NCBI GenBank assembly: GCA_035582835.1
Contig: JAYKAV010000011.1
Span: forward strand, 44,135-108,134
Origin: Phoebastria nigripes
Lineage: Eukaryota; Chordata; Aves; Procellariiformes; Diomedeidae
Direction of reading: 5' to 3'
DNA length: 64,000 nucleotides
The notes under the pieces were generated by a model. The model was not told where the DNA came from. It did no database searches and saw nothing but the letters and a program-made list of their open reading frames with translations. This document shows, piece by piece, positions 1-11,125 of the stretch (position 1 is its first letter; every line of letters starts with the position of its first letter). The position numbers were made by a program, and so were the translations under genes.

Positions 1-500
1 AACGCCATTTTATGAGGCAAACGGCCATGCTCTGTGACCGAACTGGTCATCTATCAGTCCCCTTTCCCCTCCTCCTCAGGCCCTGAAGGTCCTGGGCACC
101 AGGCAGACTTCTTCTCCCGCTCCCTATCGGCCTCAAGGTTCCTGGGTGCCAGGCTGACTTCTTCCCTCCTTATGGGCCTTGAAGGTCCCAGGCACCCGAC
201 CAGCCAGGTTGTGATGACCCCGTCACAGAACAGGGAAGCACGGCAGCACACAAAGCACTGTCTATAAAATCAAGCAGCACTTTTTCCCTCTTCTCCTCCA
301 AGGGCTAATTTGTGGAGGAAATAACAAATGTTAACTTCCCCTCCTGTGGGGCAGAGGTTTTCTGCCTTGATACAACACATAAAATTGTACGGGAATGGTG
401 TGAACCTCACGGAGTCGCCTGGGTCTTCCACCTGCCCTGCAGACCCAAAACTAGCAGCACTTAAATAACAACGCTTTAATAATGGGCAGGTACCCACTGN
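1..500 (+). mobile_element. LTR fragment (U3 with TATA box), plus orientation
   Basis: The first ~280 bases align by eye with the reverse complement of the LTR-like segment at 28925-29646. Shared blocks include CCATTTTATGAGGC at the start, GGCCTCAAGGTT, CCCAGGCACCC and GTCACAGAACAGGGAAG, followed by a TATA box in GTCTATAAAATCAAGCAG (about 255-272). This is a U3 promoter layout. Similarity fades after the TATA box, so the downstream limit (about 500) is a guess. The left end is cut by the window edge. There is an internal near-repeat of about 55-60 bases (about 80-200). Confidence 0.55.
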
Positions 501-656
501 ATGCCCAGTGGAATGAGCTCATTTTCCTGCTCTCTCNAACCCACAAACCCTTTAAAACCCCCACTGTCATCCTGTTGTTTTTCTCACATTGACACAAGAA
601 AAGGGCATAAGGAAAACCATTTCTGAATGTGGAATCGAATCCCTTTATCTATCACT

Positions 657-706
657 GAGTCCCAGGCACCCAACCAACCAGGTTGTGATGATCCCGTCAC
701 AGAGAA
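657..706 (+). mobile_element. Second short copy of the LTR U3 segment
   Basis: GTCCCAGGCACCCAACCAACC through GTCACAGAG repeats the U3 segment at about 187-232 and then runs straight into the purine array that starts near 707. It is a 50-base junction fragment showing that the array borders, or was inserted into, this LTR family. Confidence 0.5.
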
Positions 707-1550
707 TTAACAGGAGGACAAACAGGAGGAGGAGAAAAAGAAGGAAGACAAACAGGATGAACTGGTGGATGGCAGGAGGAGGAGGAAGGGGATGAAGAAG
801 ACGAGGAACATAGAGAATGAAAACAAGGAGGAAGAAGAGAAAGAAAAAGAGGAAGAGGAAGAACATGGGGAGGAGCAAGAGGAGGAGAAAGAAGAGGTGG
901 AATAGGAACACAAGTAACAGAAGAGGAACAGGTGGCACAGGACAAGGAGCAGGAGGAAAAATCTGAAGAGAAGAACGATGAGCAGGAGGAGGAACAGAAG
1001 ATAGAGGAACAAGATACAGAACAGGAGGAGGAGGACAAACATGAGAAAGAAGAGGAAAAAAAAGGAGGAAGAGGAGTAGGACAAGGAGGAGGAGGAGGGA
1101 GAGGGGCAGGAGGAGGAGAAGGAGGAAGGAAAAGGAGAAGGAGAAGGAAGAGGAATGGGAATATGAGGAGGAGGAAGACAAAGAGAAGGAAGAGGAGGAT
1201 GACACACAGGATGAGGAGGAACAGAACAAAGAGGAAGCGGTGGAGGAGGCGGGGGAGAATGAGCAGAAGAAGGAGGAGAAACAAGAAGAGGATGAGCAAG
1301 ANGATGAACAGGAGAATAAGGACAATTAAGAGGAGAAGGAGGATTAAGATGAAGTTGTGGAGGAGGAGCGGGAGGAAGGGGGAGGGAGAAGAGGAGGATG
1401 AGGACAACTACAGCAACGACAAACAGGAGGACAGACAGAAGGAGGAGAAGAAGGGTAAAAGAATGACAATGAAGAGGAATAGGAACAGGAGGTGGAGGAA
1501 GACAACCAGGCAGAGGATGAGGGGGACGAGAGAAGGAAGTATTGCGAGCT
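707..1550 (+). repeat. Purine-rich (AGG/AGGAGGA) low-complexity array
   Basis: About 850 bases consist almost only of A and G on the plus strand, with units such as AGGAGGAAGAGG and ACAGGAGGA. Open frames in either direction encode only Arg/Lys/Glu or Ser/Leu/Phe/Pro runs and come from base composition, not from a gene. It belongs to the same broad family as the arrays at 20.3-23.95 kb and 29.7-35.05 kb. Confidence 0.9.
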
Positions 1551-1559
1551 AAATGTTCC

Positions 1560-2780
1560 AAGGCACACATACAGCAATGTACAATGAGAAATTACAAATA
1601 AACATACTCGGGAACAAGTCCCCATGGTCACCTTTTTCTCCCCTTCCCCCAGAGATTTTGTCTGTTCACCTTGAGCCGGGGAGAAGGTGTGTGTGTGGGT
1701 GAGGACGATCTGCTTTATCCCTTTAATTTTTACGCCTCAGCAAAAACACTGCAAGATTCGTACTAGAGGACAGCACTGAAATCAAAGGGTAAGCGACCAA
1801 GAAGACTCCAACCGCACATTTCCACCTGATTGCCTTAAACAAAAGAGAGTTTGGATCCTGATTGCTCACTTCAGCCTGGAATAGTCCCATCCCTCGTCTG
1901 AAAGCTCCTGCGTGCCTGGCTGAGGACAGACACAATCCACACAGAGAACAATCAGAGCTCAACCCTGCACTTTCCTTGGTCATGTTTCCTTGGAAAACTT
2001 CTTTGCTGGGTTGGTTGAAAACCTGTAACTGCAAGAACCAGGAAGAAAACCTCCCTGACGGGTTGACTGGAACTTCCCAGCTGTGGTAAAACCATCTGCC
2101 CTCGGTACCCCCATTTCCCAAGAGCCGGCAGCACAGGTTGGGTGGGAGGAAGGCATGAATCAGACCTCGGAGCCGAGAGACGAGCACAAGCATCTGCCAA
2201 GGGAGCTGCATCCAACCAAGAGCACTCCCCACTGGCTTCTCTGACAACACAGCCCCGGTGCGTGCTCCCACCAGGAGGGAAAAACAACTTCCACTTCTGC
2301 AAACCCTCATTTATGAAAGACTGTCAACAGCCCCCAGAGATGGGGCTGTCCATGAACATTAGAAGCACATGAAGGCCAGGAGATTGGAAAGGCACCTGGT
2401 CTGACCCCACNAGAGCATGCCTGCTCCAAAGCGTGGCAGCCTCCTGTCAGAGAGGAGGCCACTCCACCTTCCCCTGCCCTGCTAGTGTGAAACAGTGGTC
2501 TCCAGATGTCAGGGCTCAGGCTGGTGACACTTCGGGTAGCAGCAGGAACGCTTTGGCCTACGTGCAAAGTGTTCCCAGAGCTTTCTGCTGGCAGTTGCAC
2601 AGCTCACAGCCCAGGACACAAGTGTCTGTGACTGCCGTGTGGTTTTCAGTTTGCCTTCCCAGACCAAACCAAGCTGTGATGCAAGAGCTTTGGTCCTCCC
2701 TGTCTCCCAAGGAAAGCTAGAAATGGCGTTATCACCATCGAGCTCCTGCAGGATAGAAAGAAAACTTGTCAGGCAGCAGT
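1560..2780. other. Unrecognised unique-looking sequence
   Basis: About 1.2 kb of mixed composition. Open frames reach 195 codons (2310-1723, minus) but show no recognisable domain, and no convincing splice-site chain is visible. I see no gene here. Confidence 0.4.
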
Positions 2781-2784
2781 TGCG

Positions 2785-3262
2785 TCCTGTTGCGTAGGCT
2801 TTGAACTAGCCCTGGTGAAAAAGCTGATCAGCAGACTGTGCTACATAAGAAAAAGCTCCTATGTAAAGATGGCTTTGAAGACATGCGCAAGAGAACTTGA
2901 CCGACAGTGACCTCGCCTATACAAGTGGGTCTATTGTTAGAAGAAACCAGATGGAAACTGGCTGAAAGCAGCAAAGTTGCAACAAAATAGTGCAAACTCA
3001 GCTAATAAATATGCATTAAGCGTGCTTGCACGAGGTGTTCACATGAACAAATACTAAAAAGTGAATGGTAACAGCCGATCTCATGGCCAAAGCCAATAGG
3101 TTTTTTAGATTGTAAAAATGAATATGTGAGTAGCCTTAAGATTGCACATAGGAATCAAGAATTCTAACACGGGGTCCTTCTCGGGCTCCCAGCCGAGAGG
3201 CACCTTTATGGTCAGCAATAAAAAGGAGTTTTAGCTAGTGTGTACATCTGCTGCCCTCTTTC
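2785..3262 (+). mobile_element. Possible solo LTR
   Basis: The segment has LTR-like order: an AT-rich stretch with CTAATAAATATGC (about 3001), then a strong potential hairpin (CTCGGGCTCCCAGCCGAG, about 3181-3198) a few bases before AATAAA (about 3218). This matches an R region with its poly(A) signal. I could not define matching TG...CA ends or a target-site duplication, so the boundaries are estimates. Confidence 0.35.
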
Positions 3263-5325
3263 CTGTACCCACACATGAACTAGAAGAGAAGAAAAGTGCA
3301 AGCAAATCCATTTCGTTAAAAGTTCAGGTCAACTTTTAAACAGCCAAAACCCTGAATAGTTACGCTGACCCTTACTTAGATATTTATTTTATCTTCCTTT
3401 GATATGTAACCAAGCACATTCCCTCCTACCCACAGTCTTTCCTCCCATCCTCACAGCTCTCCTACATAAGAAACATAAGCTACATAAGCTACAAAAGAAA
3501 AAAAAACCTGCTTTGATGAACACCAAAACACCCATGACTTTCTCAAACTCTTCATTGCCCCATCTGAGAGTCAAGGGTCAGGATCTCCTAACGACTCTTT
3601 CACAGGCACTGCCCTGAAAACCCCCCACTGCTGCTCTACTAGTGCACAAAGAGATTAGGAAGAATTTCATTTTTAAGTCTATGTNGACAGTTTCTGAAAT
3701 TAGACAAGTAATTTTTAACAAGGATAAGCCCTTTGCCTTGCATCTGGCAACCAACAGGGATGTGGACCAAGCAGCACAGACCAGTGCCATCCACAAACCA
3801 CCACTCTACGCACAGGGAAAGCACGACAAGTCAGATGTGGTACCCAATAATGACAAAAAATGGCTCTTCACATCAGTTCTCTGTACGATCAGATTAGTTC
3901 TTTTAGTCAGACAGGGAAATCGGAAGTGATTTCTTCTTTTGCTGAAGTAGACTTTTCAGTAGGTATTGCCAAAGAATGTAAAAACAACCAAAAAAAGTTA
4001 AAGCAGGTACTTTCATCCTCACTAGATGCGTATCATGTGAGTGTTTCTCACATTCTCTTCTCCACTCTAAAGGGTCCCCACTTAAGATGCATGTGAGTTA
4101 CGCTACCATTAAGTATACACCACTACCAGACATTTCTCTAGACTGAAGGCTGGCAGCAGTGTACAAGGACAGTCCTTTCTGGACACCTCACTCCCTGGTA
4201 GAAAACCTAGAGGCTTCCTTGAATGACAGAAATCCAAAGAGCTACAATAAGCTTTTTAAATCAAGCACAGCAAATAAAAAGCAAACAAACAAACAAAAAA
4301 CAGGTAAACCTCTGAGGCACTAATGAGGAACTAAAGGTCTCCTGTTACGTCCACTACCCCTCAGACAGGTGGCTTAAAGAGACGCCTGCAAAGAATCCAC
4401 GGATGGAAGATAACCCTGATAAGATCCAGTATGACCAACATGGAAACAGCAGCGCTGACCCTTCTTCCGCTCCTCCTACGAGCTCTTCGCCAGCCACGTG
4501 AAGGGGCAAAATGAAGGATGATCAAATCAGATCTGACAAGAAATTGCCCCCCCAAAATCCAAAATGATCAAGAAATGTATTTGAAATACAGATTCACATC
4601 CACTATCATGGATGATGAACCTCACCCTAAGCACACGTTGTGCCTTGATAGAGGAGCTAAGGACTGCATGAAGTCACCACCACGAGCAGACGTTCAAAAT
4701 CGAAGCATCCAGAACACGCAGACAAACCTCCACCATTTTTCCAGCGATGTTTCAAGCGATACTCAGTCCAGGACTTTACGAAATGTCACTAAACTTAACG
4801 ATAGCAACCTCTTTGCAGGTTTCTTACTCAAAAGCAGAAACCAAAAAGCCATGTACCCTTGGGGAAACCCTTGCCCTTCCATGTGCCGGGTGTCTTCCCA
4901 TGGCTCTTCCTCAAGGCAGGAGAAATGACCCTGAATTTGGAAGTCCACATAAATTCAGAAGTACACTTAGTCCTCTGGCAGTCATTACCTATGGGCCAGA
5001 AGTCCTCTCACCCCTCCCCAGAAGTGCCCATTAGTCGTCTGGCAGTCATTCTCCATGAACCAGAAGTCCTCCATACATACATACCTACCTACCGACTCAC
5101 TAGAAATGAGTCGGACCACACCAGAAGTGACACTGCCCGACCCGCTGTAGACGTATTAGACCAGAAACAATGGTTTCAAGACAGAAAACACAACACAATC
5201 CACCAGAACAGCAAAAAAATCAACCAGAAGAAACATCGTACAGAAACCAAAGGTCCCTAACCAAACCCTAAAAAGGCAAACAAGCTCAAAAAGGACTCTC
5301 CACAAAAACAGAACTCACAGAACAC
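3263..5325. other. Unrecognised AT-richer sequence with one short repeat
   Basis: No coding region or known element was recognised. Around 4967-5075 a 66-bp unit (containing CTGGCAGTCATT and CCAGAAGTCCTC) occurs twice in tandem. The rest shows only short open frames of unremarkable composition. Confidence 0.4.
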
Positions 5326-5515
5326 AAGATAAGGTAAAAATAACCTAACCCCAGGAACCCAGGCCCAACAAACCCAGATTCTGTCCATAACAATAACTCG
5401 CTTTAATCCTAACTCACCTAAACTCTCGCATACCATAACCCTGCCACCCCATAACCCTAGCAAACTGTAACCCTAGCATCCCATACCCCTAGCACACTGT
5501 AGCCCTAAAATATCA
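5326..5515 (+). repeat. Telomere-like imperfect CCCTAA/CCCTAG minisatellite
   Basis: From about 5430 a 16-base unit of the type CCATAACCCTAGCA recurs about five times with variation, ending in GCCCTAAAA. The preceding ~100 bases are C/A-rich with looser CCTAA matches. It resembles degenerate interstitial telomeric or subtelomeric repeat, not a perfect TTAGGG array. Confidence 0.5.
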
Positions 5516-7140
5516 AAAAATTGAACACAAACTCCCTGGAAATCTCTGCCAGGGCCTTCAGGTGGCCCCAGATTTCAGACATCACAACTTTGAAGTGGGA
5601 GTGGGACAGAGCCACCGGGATGTCACCAGCATCCATCTTCACATCATCCGTCATGCCCTGAAAAAGTGCCTGGGTTAAACACTCCCAGGGAGAAAGGCTG
5701 AGGCACTTGGAGACTTTGAACTGGCCAGCCGTGACCACGGGGCTGCACCTCATCATTTCTGTGTCAGAGCCACCAGGCAGATGACCCTGTCCTCCTTGAG
5801 ACACCCCTCGGGGCAACTGTACCCAGCACCGGGTGGCTGGATACGGCCTTTGCTCTATGGGGAGGCGCTTCCTGGGAGTTGGATCTCTCATGGGGGCACT
5901 GGGAAACCCTCCTCAGGCCTGGATGCCTGAGAAACATCTCTGCACTGCTCCATATCTCACCAAAACCAGGGGCGTAGGAAGGTTGGTTTGGTGGCCTCCA
6001 AGAGAACCAGCTCACCTGGGCTGCTTTGCAGCCACCGGGCACCTTTGCTGTCAGGTGGGTCTCAGCGCCGCTCTGCAGTCGGCTGTCACCTCCCTGCAGG
6101 ACACTCTCCAGCGCACAGTACGTCTCTGCTTGGTCANCCTGTGGACAAAGATCGAAAGGGAGGGATGGGGTTTGCTTTGCCCCCATTCCCAGGGTGCCAC
6201 AAGAGAGACCTGCCACCCCCAAATCAGCTGTGTAACGTGGACACCACATACGAGCTGCAGATGTGGGTCAGGAGGGCTGCAAGGAGCAGGCAAGACATTC
6301 TGTGGTGTCCCCGGTGCTGGCAGAAAGCAGAGCTGGAGACAACGGGGGGAAGCCCAGGGCAGCCGGCAGGTGGTGGTGGGGCCCGGCAGGGTGCAGCACC
6401 TGCAGAAATGCCCGGCTCCTTAAGCCTTGGCCCAGGGCTGCAGCATGGGGCTGGCACCAGCTGGGGCTTCACTGGGAAAAACCAGGCAGGGGTGACCCTG
6501 ACATCCTGCAAACGTACCCAGCCCTGGGATTTGACAACCTGTTGCTTTGCCCATCGCCGCCACAGGATCCAGAAAGCAGCGCCACTGGCCCTGGCGTGGT
6601 CATGAGCCATCTCTCAATGGACGAGTCTTTAAGCAGCAGGCCTAAAAGGAGGAAAAATTGCCCACAATTAACCTGTGCTCAAGGTTTTGCAGGCAGTATT
6701 GTTTTTTGAGCTGCCTGGCGGTGCTGTTCCTGGGGAGCGCCCAAGAAACAGGGCAGCTGCCTGTACCTGCAGGCAGGTGGTGGAGTGTGCGCAGTGGGAG
6801 TGAGCGGTGGTTTGTGAGGCTGTTGAACGGGTTCAGGCTTTAAATGTGTCCAACCTGATACGCCTCCTTCCTTTTTCCTTGCAGGTTGTATTTAGAGCTT
6901 AAATAGTATTTTTTTAAAAGCAAAACCAACAAGCAAACAAACAAAAAAAGAGCTGGGCAATTTTTTTCCTCCCAGCTGGGCTTTTTTACCCCAGTCCTGG
7001 CCACTCTGCAAGGTGATGATCGTCACCGATATTAGAGTGCAGGATTGGGCCCAGGGCAGGGCTTTTGCAGGCAGCACATTTCTTGAGGCTCCCGGTAATG
7101 CAGTTCCTGGGGAGTGCTCAAGAAATGGAGCAGTTGCCCA
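5516..7140. other. No recognisable gene
   Basis: Mixed GC-rich sequence. Overlapping open frames of 130-205 codons occur on both strands at 5.76-6.71 kb, but their proteins lack any family signature and are interrupted by N. I do not support a gene here. Confidence 0.4.
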
Positions 7141-7144
7141 TAAT

Positions 7145-8100
7145 TGCTATTTTTGGTCTGTCCCCATCGCTCTCTGTCCAGCTCCCTGCCCCCATTTTTT
7201 AATTCCTCCCTCTCTGTCTTTAGACCATCGCTACTTTTTTCTTTTCTGACTCCCTGTCTGTATTTTCTAATTCCTCCCTGCCTGTCCTATAGCCTGTTGC
7301 CATTTTTTTCTTTCTCTACATCTCTCTCTCCCGCTCCCTGTCCTTCTCTTTTTCCTATCACTGTGTCTTGCTTCCTGGCCTTATTTTTCCTCTCTGTCCT
7401 GCAGCCTGTCCCCTCTTTCCTGCCTGTATCCCCTGCTCAGCTGGCTGTGCAGCTGAGCTGCAGGCTGGGCCTCCATCCTGCTTCCCAGCCCCTTTTGCTC
7501 TTCCACCATCTCCATCCTGGAGGCCATCGCTCTTCTGTCCTTCTCCGTCTCCTTGTCCTGATCCACATCCCTCCGTTTCTCAGTCTCTCTGGATTGTTTC
7601 CTGTCCTTCCCCTGCTCTGTCTCCTGCTCTCTGTCCCTGCCTCTCCCTTTCTCTCTCCCCTTCCTTTTCCCTTTCACACTTCCCCTCTGTCCCTCTGTCC
7701 TGCTCCCTGTCCCATTTCTCTGTCACTCCGCTCCCCTGGTGCCTCTTCCGTCTCTCTGTCCCCCCATCCCACTCTCTCGTCCTGCCTGTGTCAGCCCATC
7801 CCTCTGCCCTCCTCCCTGCCCTTCTTCTCCTCTCTCTGTCCCTCTGTCCTGCTGCTTATCACTATTTTTCTTCCAGCACCCTGCTGTCCCCTTCCCCTCC
7901 ATCTCTTTCCCGCTCTATCCCTCTGCCGGCTCCTCACCACTATTTTTCCTTTCTCCACTCCCTGCCCAGCTCCCCCCGTCCTCCTCGTCCCTCTGTCCTG
8001 CTCCCGTCCTTCTGTCCGTCTCCCGTCCCTCTCCTGCCACCCCACCACCCTGCCCCACCTCTCTCTGCGGCTCTGTCCCTCTCTCCTCCTCCTCCCTGCT
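7145..8100 (+). repeat. Pyrimidine-rich minisatellite array (left part)
   Basis: Degenerate repeats of CTCTGTCCTGCTCCCTGTCC-type units with very few purines on the plus strand. The long plus-strand open frames here (up to 397 codons) are Ser/Leu/Pro/Phe runs caused by the skew. It is the same family as 8870-11125, and the two are separated by the island at 8.1-8.87 kb. Confidence 0.85.
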
Positions 8101-8104
8101 CCAC

Positions 8105-8340
8105 CAGGGCTCTGGGGCCTGGGCCTGGGCCGGGGCAGCCCCAGGGAGGTGGCCATGGGGCCTGCGGGGGGACAGGGACGGGGCGGAGGGGGACGGTGTC
8201 CCCGCAGGGCCAGACAGCAGGGCAGGTGCGCCCCAGGGCATGCTGGGAGAGGTAGTCCTGGGGCACAGGGCTGCCCAGCAGCCATGTTGGTCTTGGGAGG
8301 TGCAGTCTTTGCTCCAGCTGTGGCCTGGTTGAGGTGAGGG
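8105..8340. promoter_or_regulatory. GC-rich promoter-like island with ZNF143/THAP11-type and YY1-type motifs
   Basis: A GC-rich, CpG-containing island sits between two pyrimidine arrays. At 8239-8256 GCATGCTGGGAGAGGTAG reads, on the other strand, as ACTAC-N5-CCCAGCATGC, close to the SBS element bound by ZNF143/THAP11 at many vertebrate promoters. At about 8279-8289 CAGCCATGTTG is the complement of an AACATGGC YY1-type site, which often lies just downstream of a start site. Together they suggest a TATA-less housekeeping-type promoter. Direction and transcript are not established. Confidence 0.45.
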
Positions 8341-8409
8341 CTGGGGCCTCTCAGACTGCATCTGGTTCTAGTTTGCGTGGGCTGTCTCTGGCCTCGCTCT
8401 CCTGGCAGC

Positions 8410-8489
8410 ATGGGCGAAAAGGGGCAGGCGGACACTTACTGGCTTTGGAGAGGAGCTGCTGCGGCTGAAGCTGAAGAGACCAGAAAAAG
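8410..8489 (+). CDS. Possible first coding exon downstream of the 8.1-8.3 kb promoter (tentative)
   Basis: An ATG at 8410 in acceptable context (CAGCATGG) opens 26 codons rich in Ala, Glu and Arg, ending at a plausible donor (AAAAAG|GTAAAG, exon end 8489). No continuation exon was identified before the pyrimidine array at 8870. It is listed only because an apparent promoter lies just upstream; it could equally be noncoding. Confidence 0.2.
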
Positions 8490-8869
8490 GTAAAGCAGCT
8501 GGAGAATGAAATGAAGGGGATCCCGTCAGCTACTGCCTCCAGCTGCAGACAAGAGACAGCCGGCCTCTCGGGTGAGGAAGGGTCCCTCTGAGCAGTCCTC
8601 AGCAGACCAGATTGCCAACATGCACTGCGGGATCTGTATAAGTAAGGAAAATTACAGTACGGCCATGTAGTGTGTGTGTGTGTATCTAGGAAGCCTCGTG
8701 TTGTAAGAGCTGTAAGACACCAATGTGTTCTCTTAGGTGGAGGACAGTCAAGTGACTGGAGCTACAGAAGAGTAAGGGAGGAAAGGACAGACAGACAGAC
8801 AAAGAAGTGCCTGAACTCTAAAATTTGCCTGGCAGTGCAGAGAGCAGGAAATCCGGTGAGTCCTGGGCC

Positions 8870-11125
8870 CTTGGGGTCATGTCACCCCTCTTCTGCGTCC
8901 CAGTCTCTCCCTGCTCCCTCCCCTTTCCCTCTGTGTGATTTTTTTCGCTTCCCTGTACCTCCCTTCCTCTCTATTATTGTGCTCTGCTCCCTGTCCCCTC
9001 TTTCTTTTTTCTCCAAGTCTCTCTCTCTCTCACTGTCATCCTACCTCTCCCTTTAAGTTCCTTGTCGCCCCTCTTTCCTGCTCCCTCTGCTTCTTTTTTT
9101 CTGTCTCTCTCTGCCCTGCAGGCCATCACAGTTCTCCACCTCTTTGTCTTGATCTGCATCCCTCTCTTTTTTCCCATAATCTCTCTGGCCTGTTCCCTGT
9201 CTTTTGTCTCTTTCTGCCTGTATGTCCACTCCCTGTCCTTGTCTTCCCCTCTCCCTCATTCCTTCTGTTTCTCTTTCTTTCTCTCGCTCTGTCCTGTTCA
9301 CTGTCGCTGTGTTTTTTCATTCTGTATCCCACTGTCCCTGTCCTCCTTCCTGTTCATCTCTTCTCTCTCTGTCCCTCTCTGCTGCTCCCTGACCATTCCC
9401 CCCACCCTCCTCCATCTTGCTGCAGGGCTCCTGATACCTCTCTCTCTTTCTCCATCCCTCTGTGCTGCTCACCATCCCTGGTTTTCTCTTTCTCTTTGTC
9501 GTTATTCTTGTCTGTCGCTCTGTCCTGCTCCCTGCCTCTATCCCTGCCCCCGTTCTTTTTTACTCCCTCTCCATCTTGCTGCCTACCCTAGGCTTTTTTT
9601 GCAGTCTCTATCCTGCCCCCAGCCCTTATTTTGCTTTCTCTCTCCTGCTCCCTCTCCCTCTTTCTGCCTCTCTTCCGCTTTCCCTACTGCTTCTTTCTCC
9701 ATCTCTGTCCGGATCCCTGTCCCTTTTTTCCTCTTGCTGTCCTTCTGTCCTTTTTCTCTTTTCTGTCTTTCTCTCTCTGTCCCGTTCCCTGTCCCATCCT
9801 TTCTCACCATATCCCCCCATCCAGCTGTCTGCCCCTTCTTTCCTCTCTCTCTTGCTCTATTTTTTCTTTCTCCATCTCTCTGTCCTGCTGCTCATCACAG
9901 TTGGGTTTTTCCTCCAATGCTGTCCTGCCCCCTGTTCCTTTTCTCTCTCTCTGTCACTCTGTCCTGCTCCCTGTGTCTTCTTTTTTAATTCCTCCATCTC
10001 AGTCCTGCAGCCCGTCACTACTTTTTTCTTCTTCCATCCCTTTGTTCTGCTCCCTGCCCCTGTCCTTGTCTCTCCTTCCCTTTGTTCTGCTGGGCATGTC
10101 TTTTTCCCTTTCTGCTCCATCTCTCTGTCCTGCTCCCTGCCCCTCTCATTCCCTCTCTGTTTCTCTGTCCTTCTCCCTGTCTCTCCCCTGCCCTATTTTC
10201 TGTCCTGCTGCCTCTTCAGTTTTTCCACTCTCTCTGTCACTCTGTCCTGCTCCCTGTCGCTGTTATTTCTCACTCCATCTTTGTCCTGCAGCCCAATGCT
10301 GTTTTTTTGGTCTTCATCTCTCTGTCCTGCTGCCCAACCCAGGCTTTTTTACCTCCATCTGTGTCCTGCTCCCTGTCTCTTATTTTTGCCTGTCTTTCCC
10401 TTTGTCCTGCCTCCCTGACCCTTTTTTCTCTCTCTGTATTGCCCTGTCCTTCTCCCTGTCNTTGTGTTTCTCTGACAATCCATGTCCTGCTCCCTTTCCT
10501 TGTCTTTCTCTGTCCCACGTCCTTCTTCCTTTCTTTCTCTTCTATCTATCCCTCTCTTCCTGCTGCTTCTTTCTCCACCTCTGTCCTGCTCCCTGCCCCT
10601 TTTCTCCTCTTGCTGTCCCTTTGTCCTGCTTCCTGTCCCCATCTTNTCTGTCTTTATTTCTCTGTCCCGCTGCCTGTCCCANTGTTTCNTNCAATACACC
10701 CCTGTCCAGCTGGCTCTCCCTTTTATTTGTCCTCTCTTCCTCTTTCCTGCTTCTCAACTCTCTTTTCCTCTTCCTCCAGCTTATTGCTGGTTTTTTTCCC
10801 CTTGTCAGTCTCTTCATCCAGACCTTACCCTCTCTTTATTTCTCAGTCACTTTGTTCTGTTCCCTGTCCTTCTTTTTCTCTCTCCATCTGTACAGCCCGC
10901 TCCCTGTCCCTTTCTTTCTCTATCCCCACTTCCTTCTTCTTCTCCTCCCACCGCTCCTGTCCCTCTGTCCTGCTCCTCGACCCTACTTTTTCTTCCTTCA
11001 TGTCTCCTCAGGGCTCCTCATCCCTATTTGTCTTGATTTCTCCATCTCTCTAGCCTTTTCCCTGTATGTTTCTTTCTCTCTCGGCTCCTCTGTCTTCTCT
11101 CTTGCCTCTTTCTAGTCCTCTGTCC
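8870..11125 (+). repeat. Pyrimidine-rich minisatellite array (right part)
   Basis: About 2.25 kb of degenerate units containing CTCTCTGTCCTGCTCCCTGTC and TTTTTTCC blocks, nearly free of purines on the plus strand. Unit length varies, roughly 45-60 bases. Open frames of 300-494 codons arise because pyrimidine-only codons contain no stops. It can form triplex (H-DNA) structures in principle. Confidence 0.88.

Noticed and set aside
932..1552. Arg/Lys/Glu-rich 206-codon frame resembling a nuclear or coiled-coil protein
   Set aside because: Direct translation of the (AGG)n array. Parallel frames show equally biased content.
5764..6710. Overlapping open frames of 128-205 codons on both strands
   Set aside because: No recognisable family, no consistent splice structure, and competing frames of similar length on both strands point to chance.
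9631..11115. A 494-codon plus-strand open frame (and others of 300-397 codons at 7.1-10.4 kb)
   Set aside because: Only Ser/Leu/Pro/Phe/Cys runs from a pyrimidine-rich repeat. Pyrimidine-only codons cannot be stops, so length carries no information.
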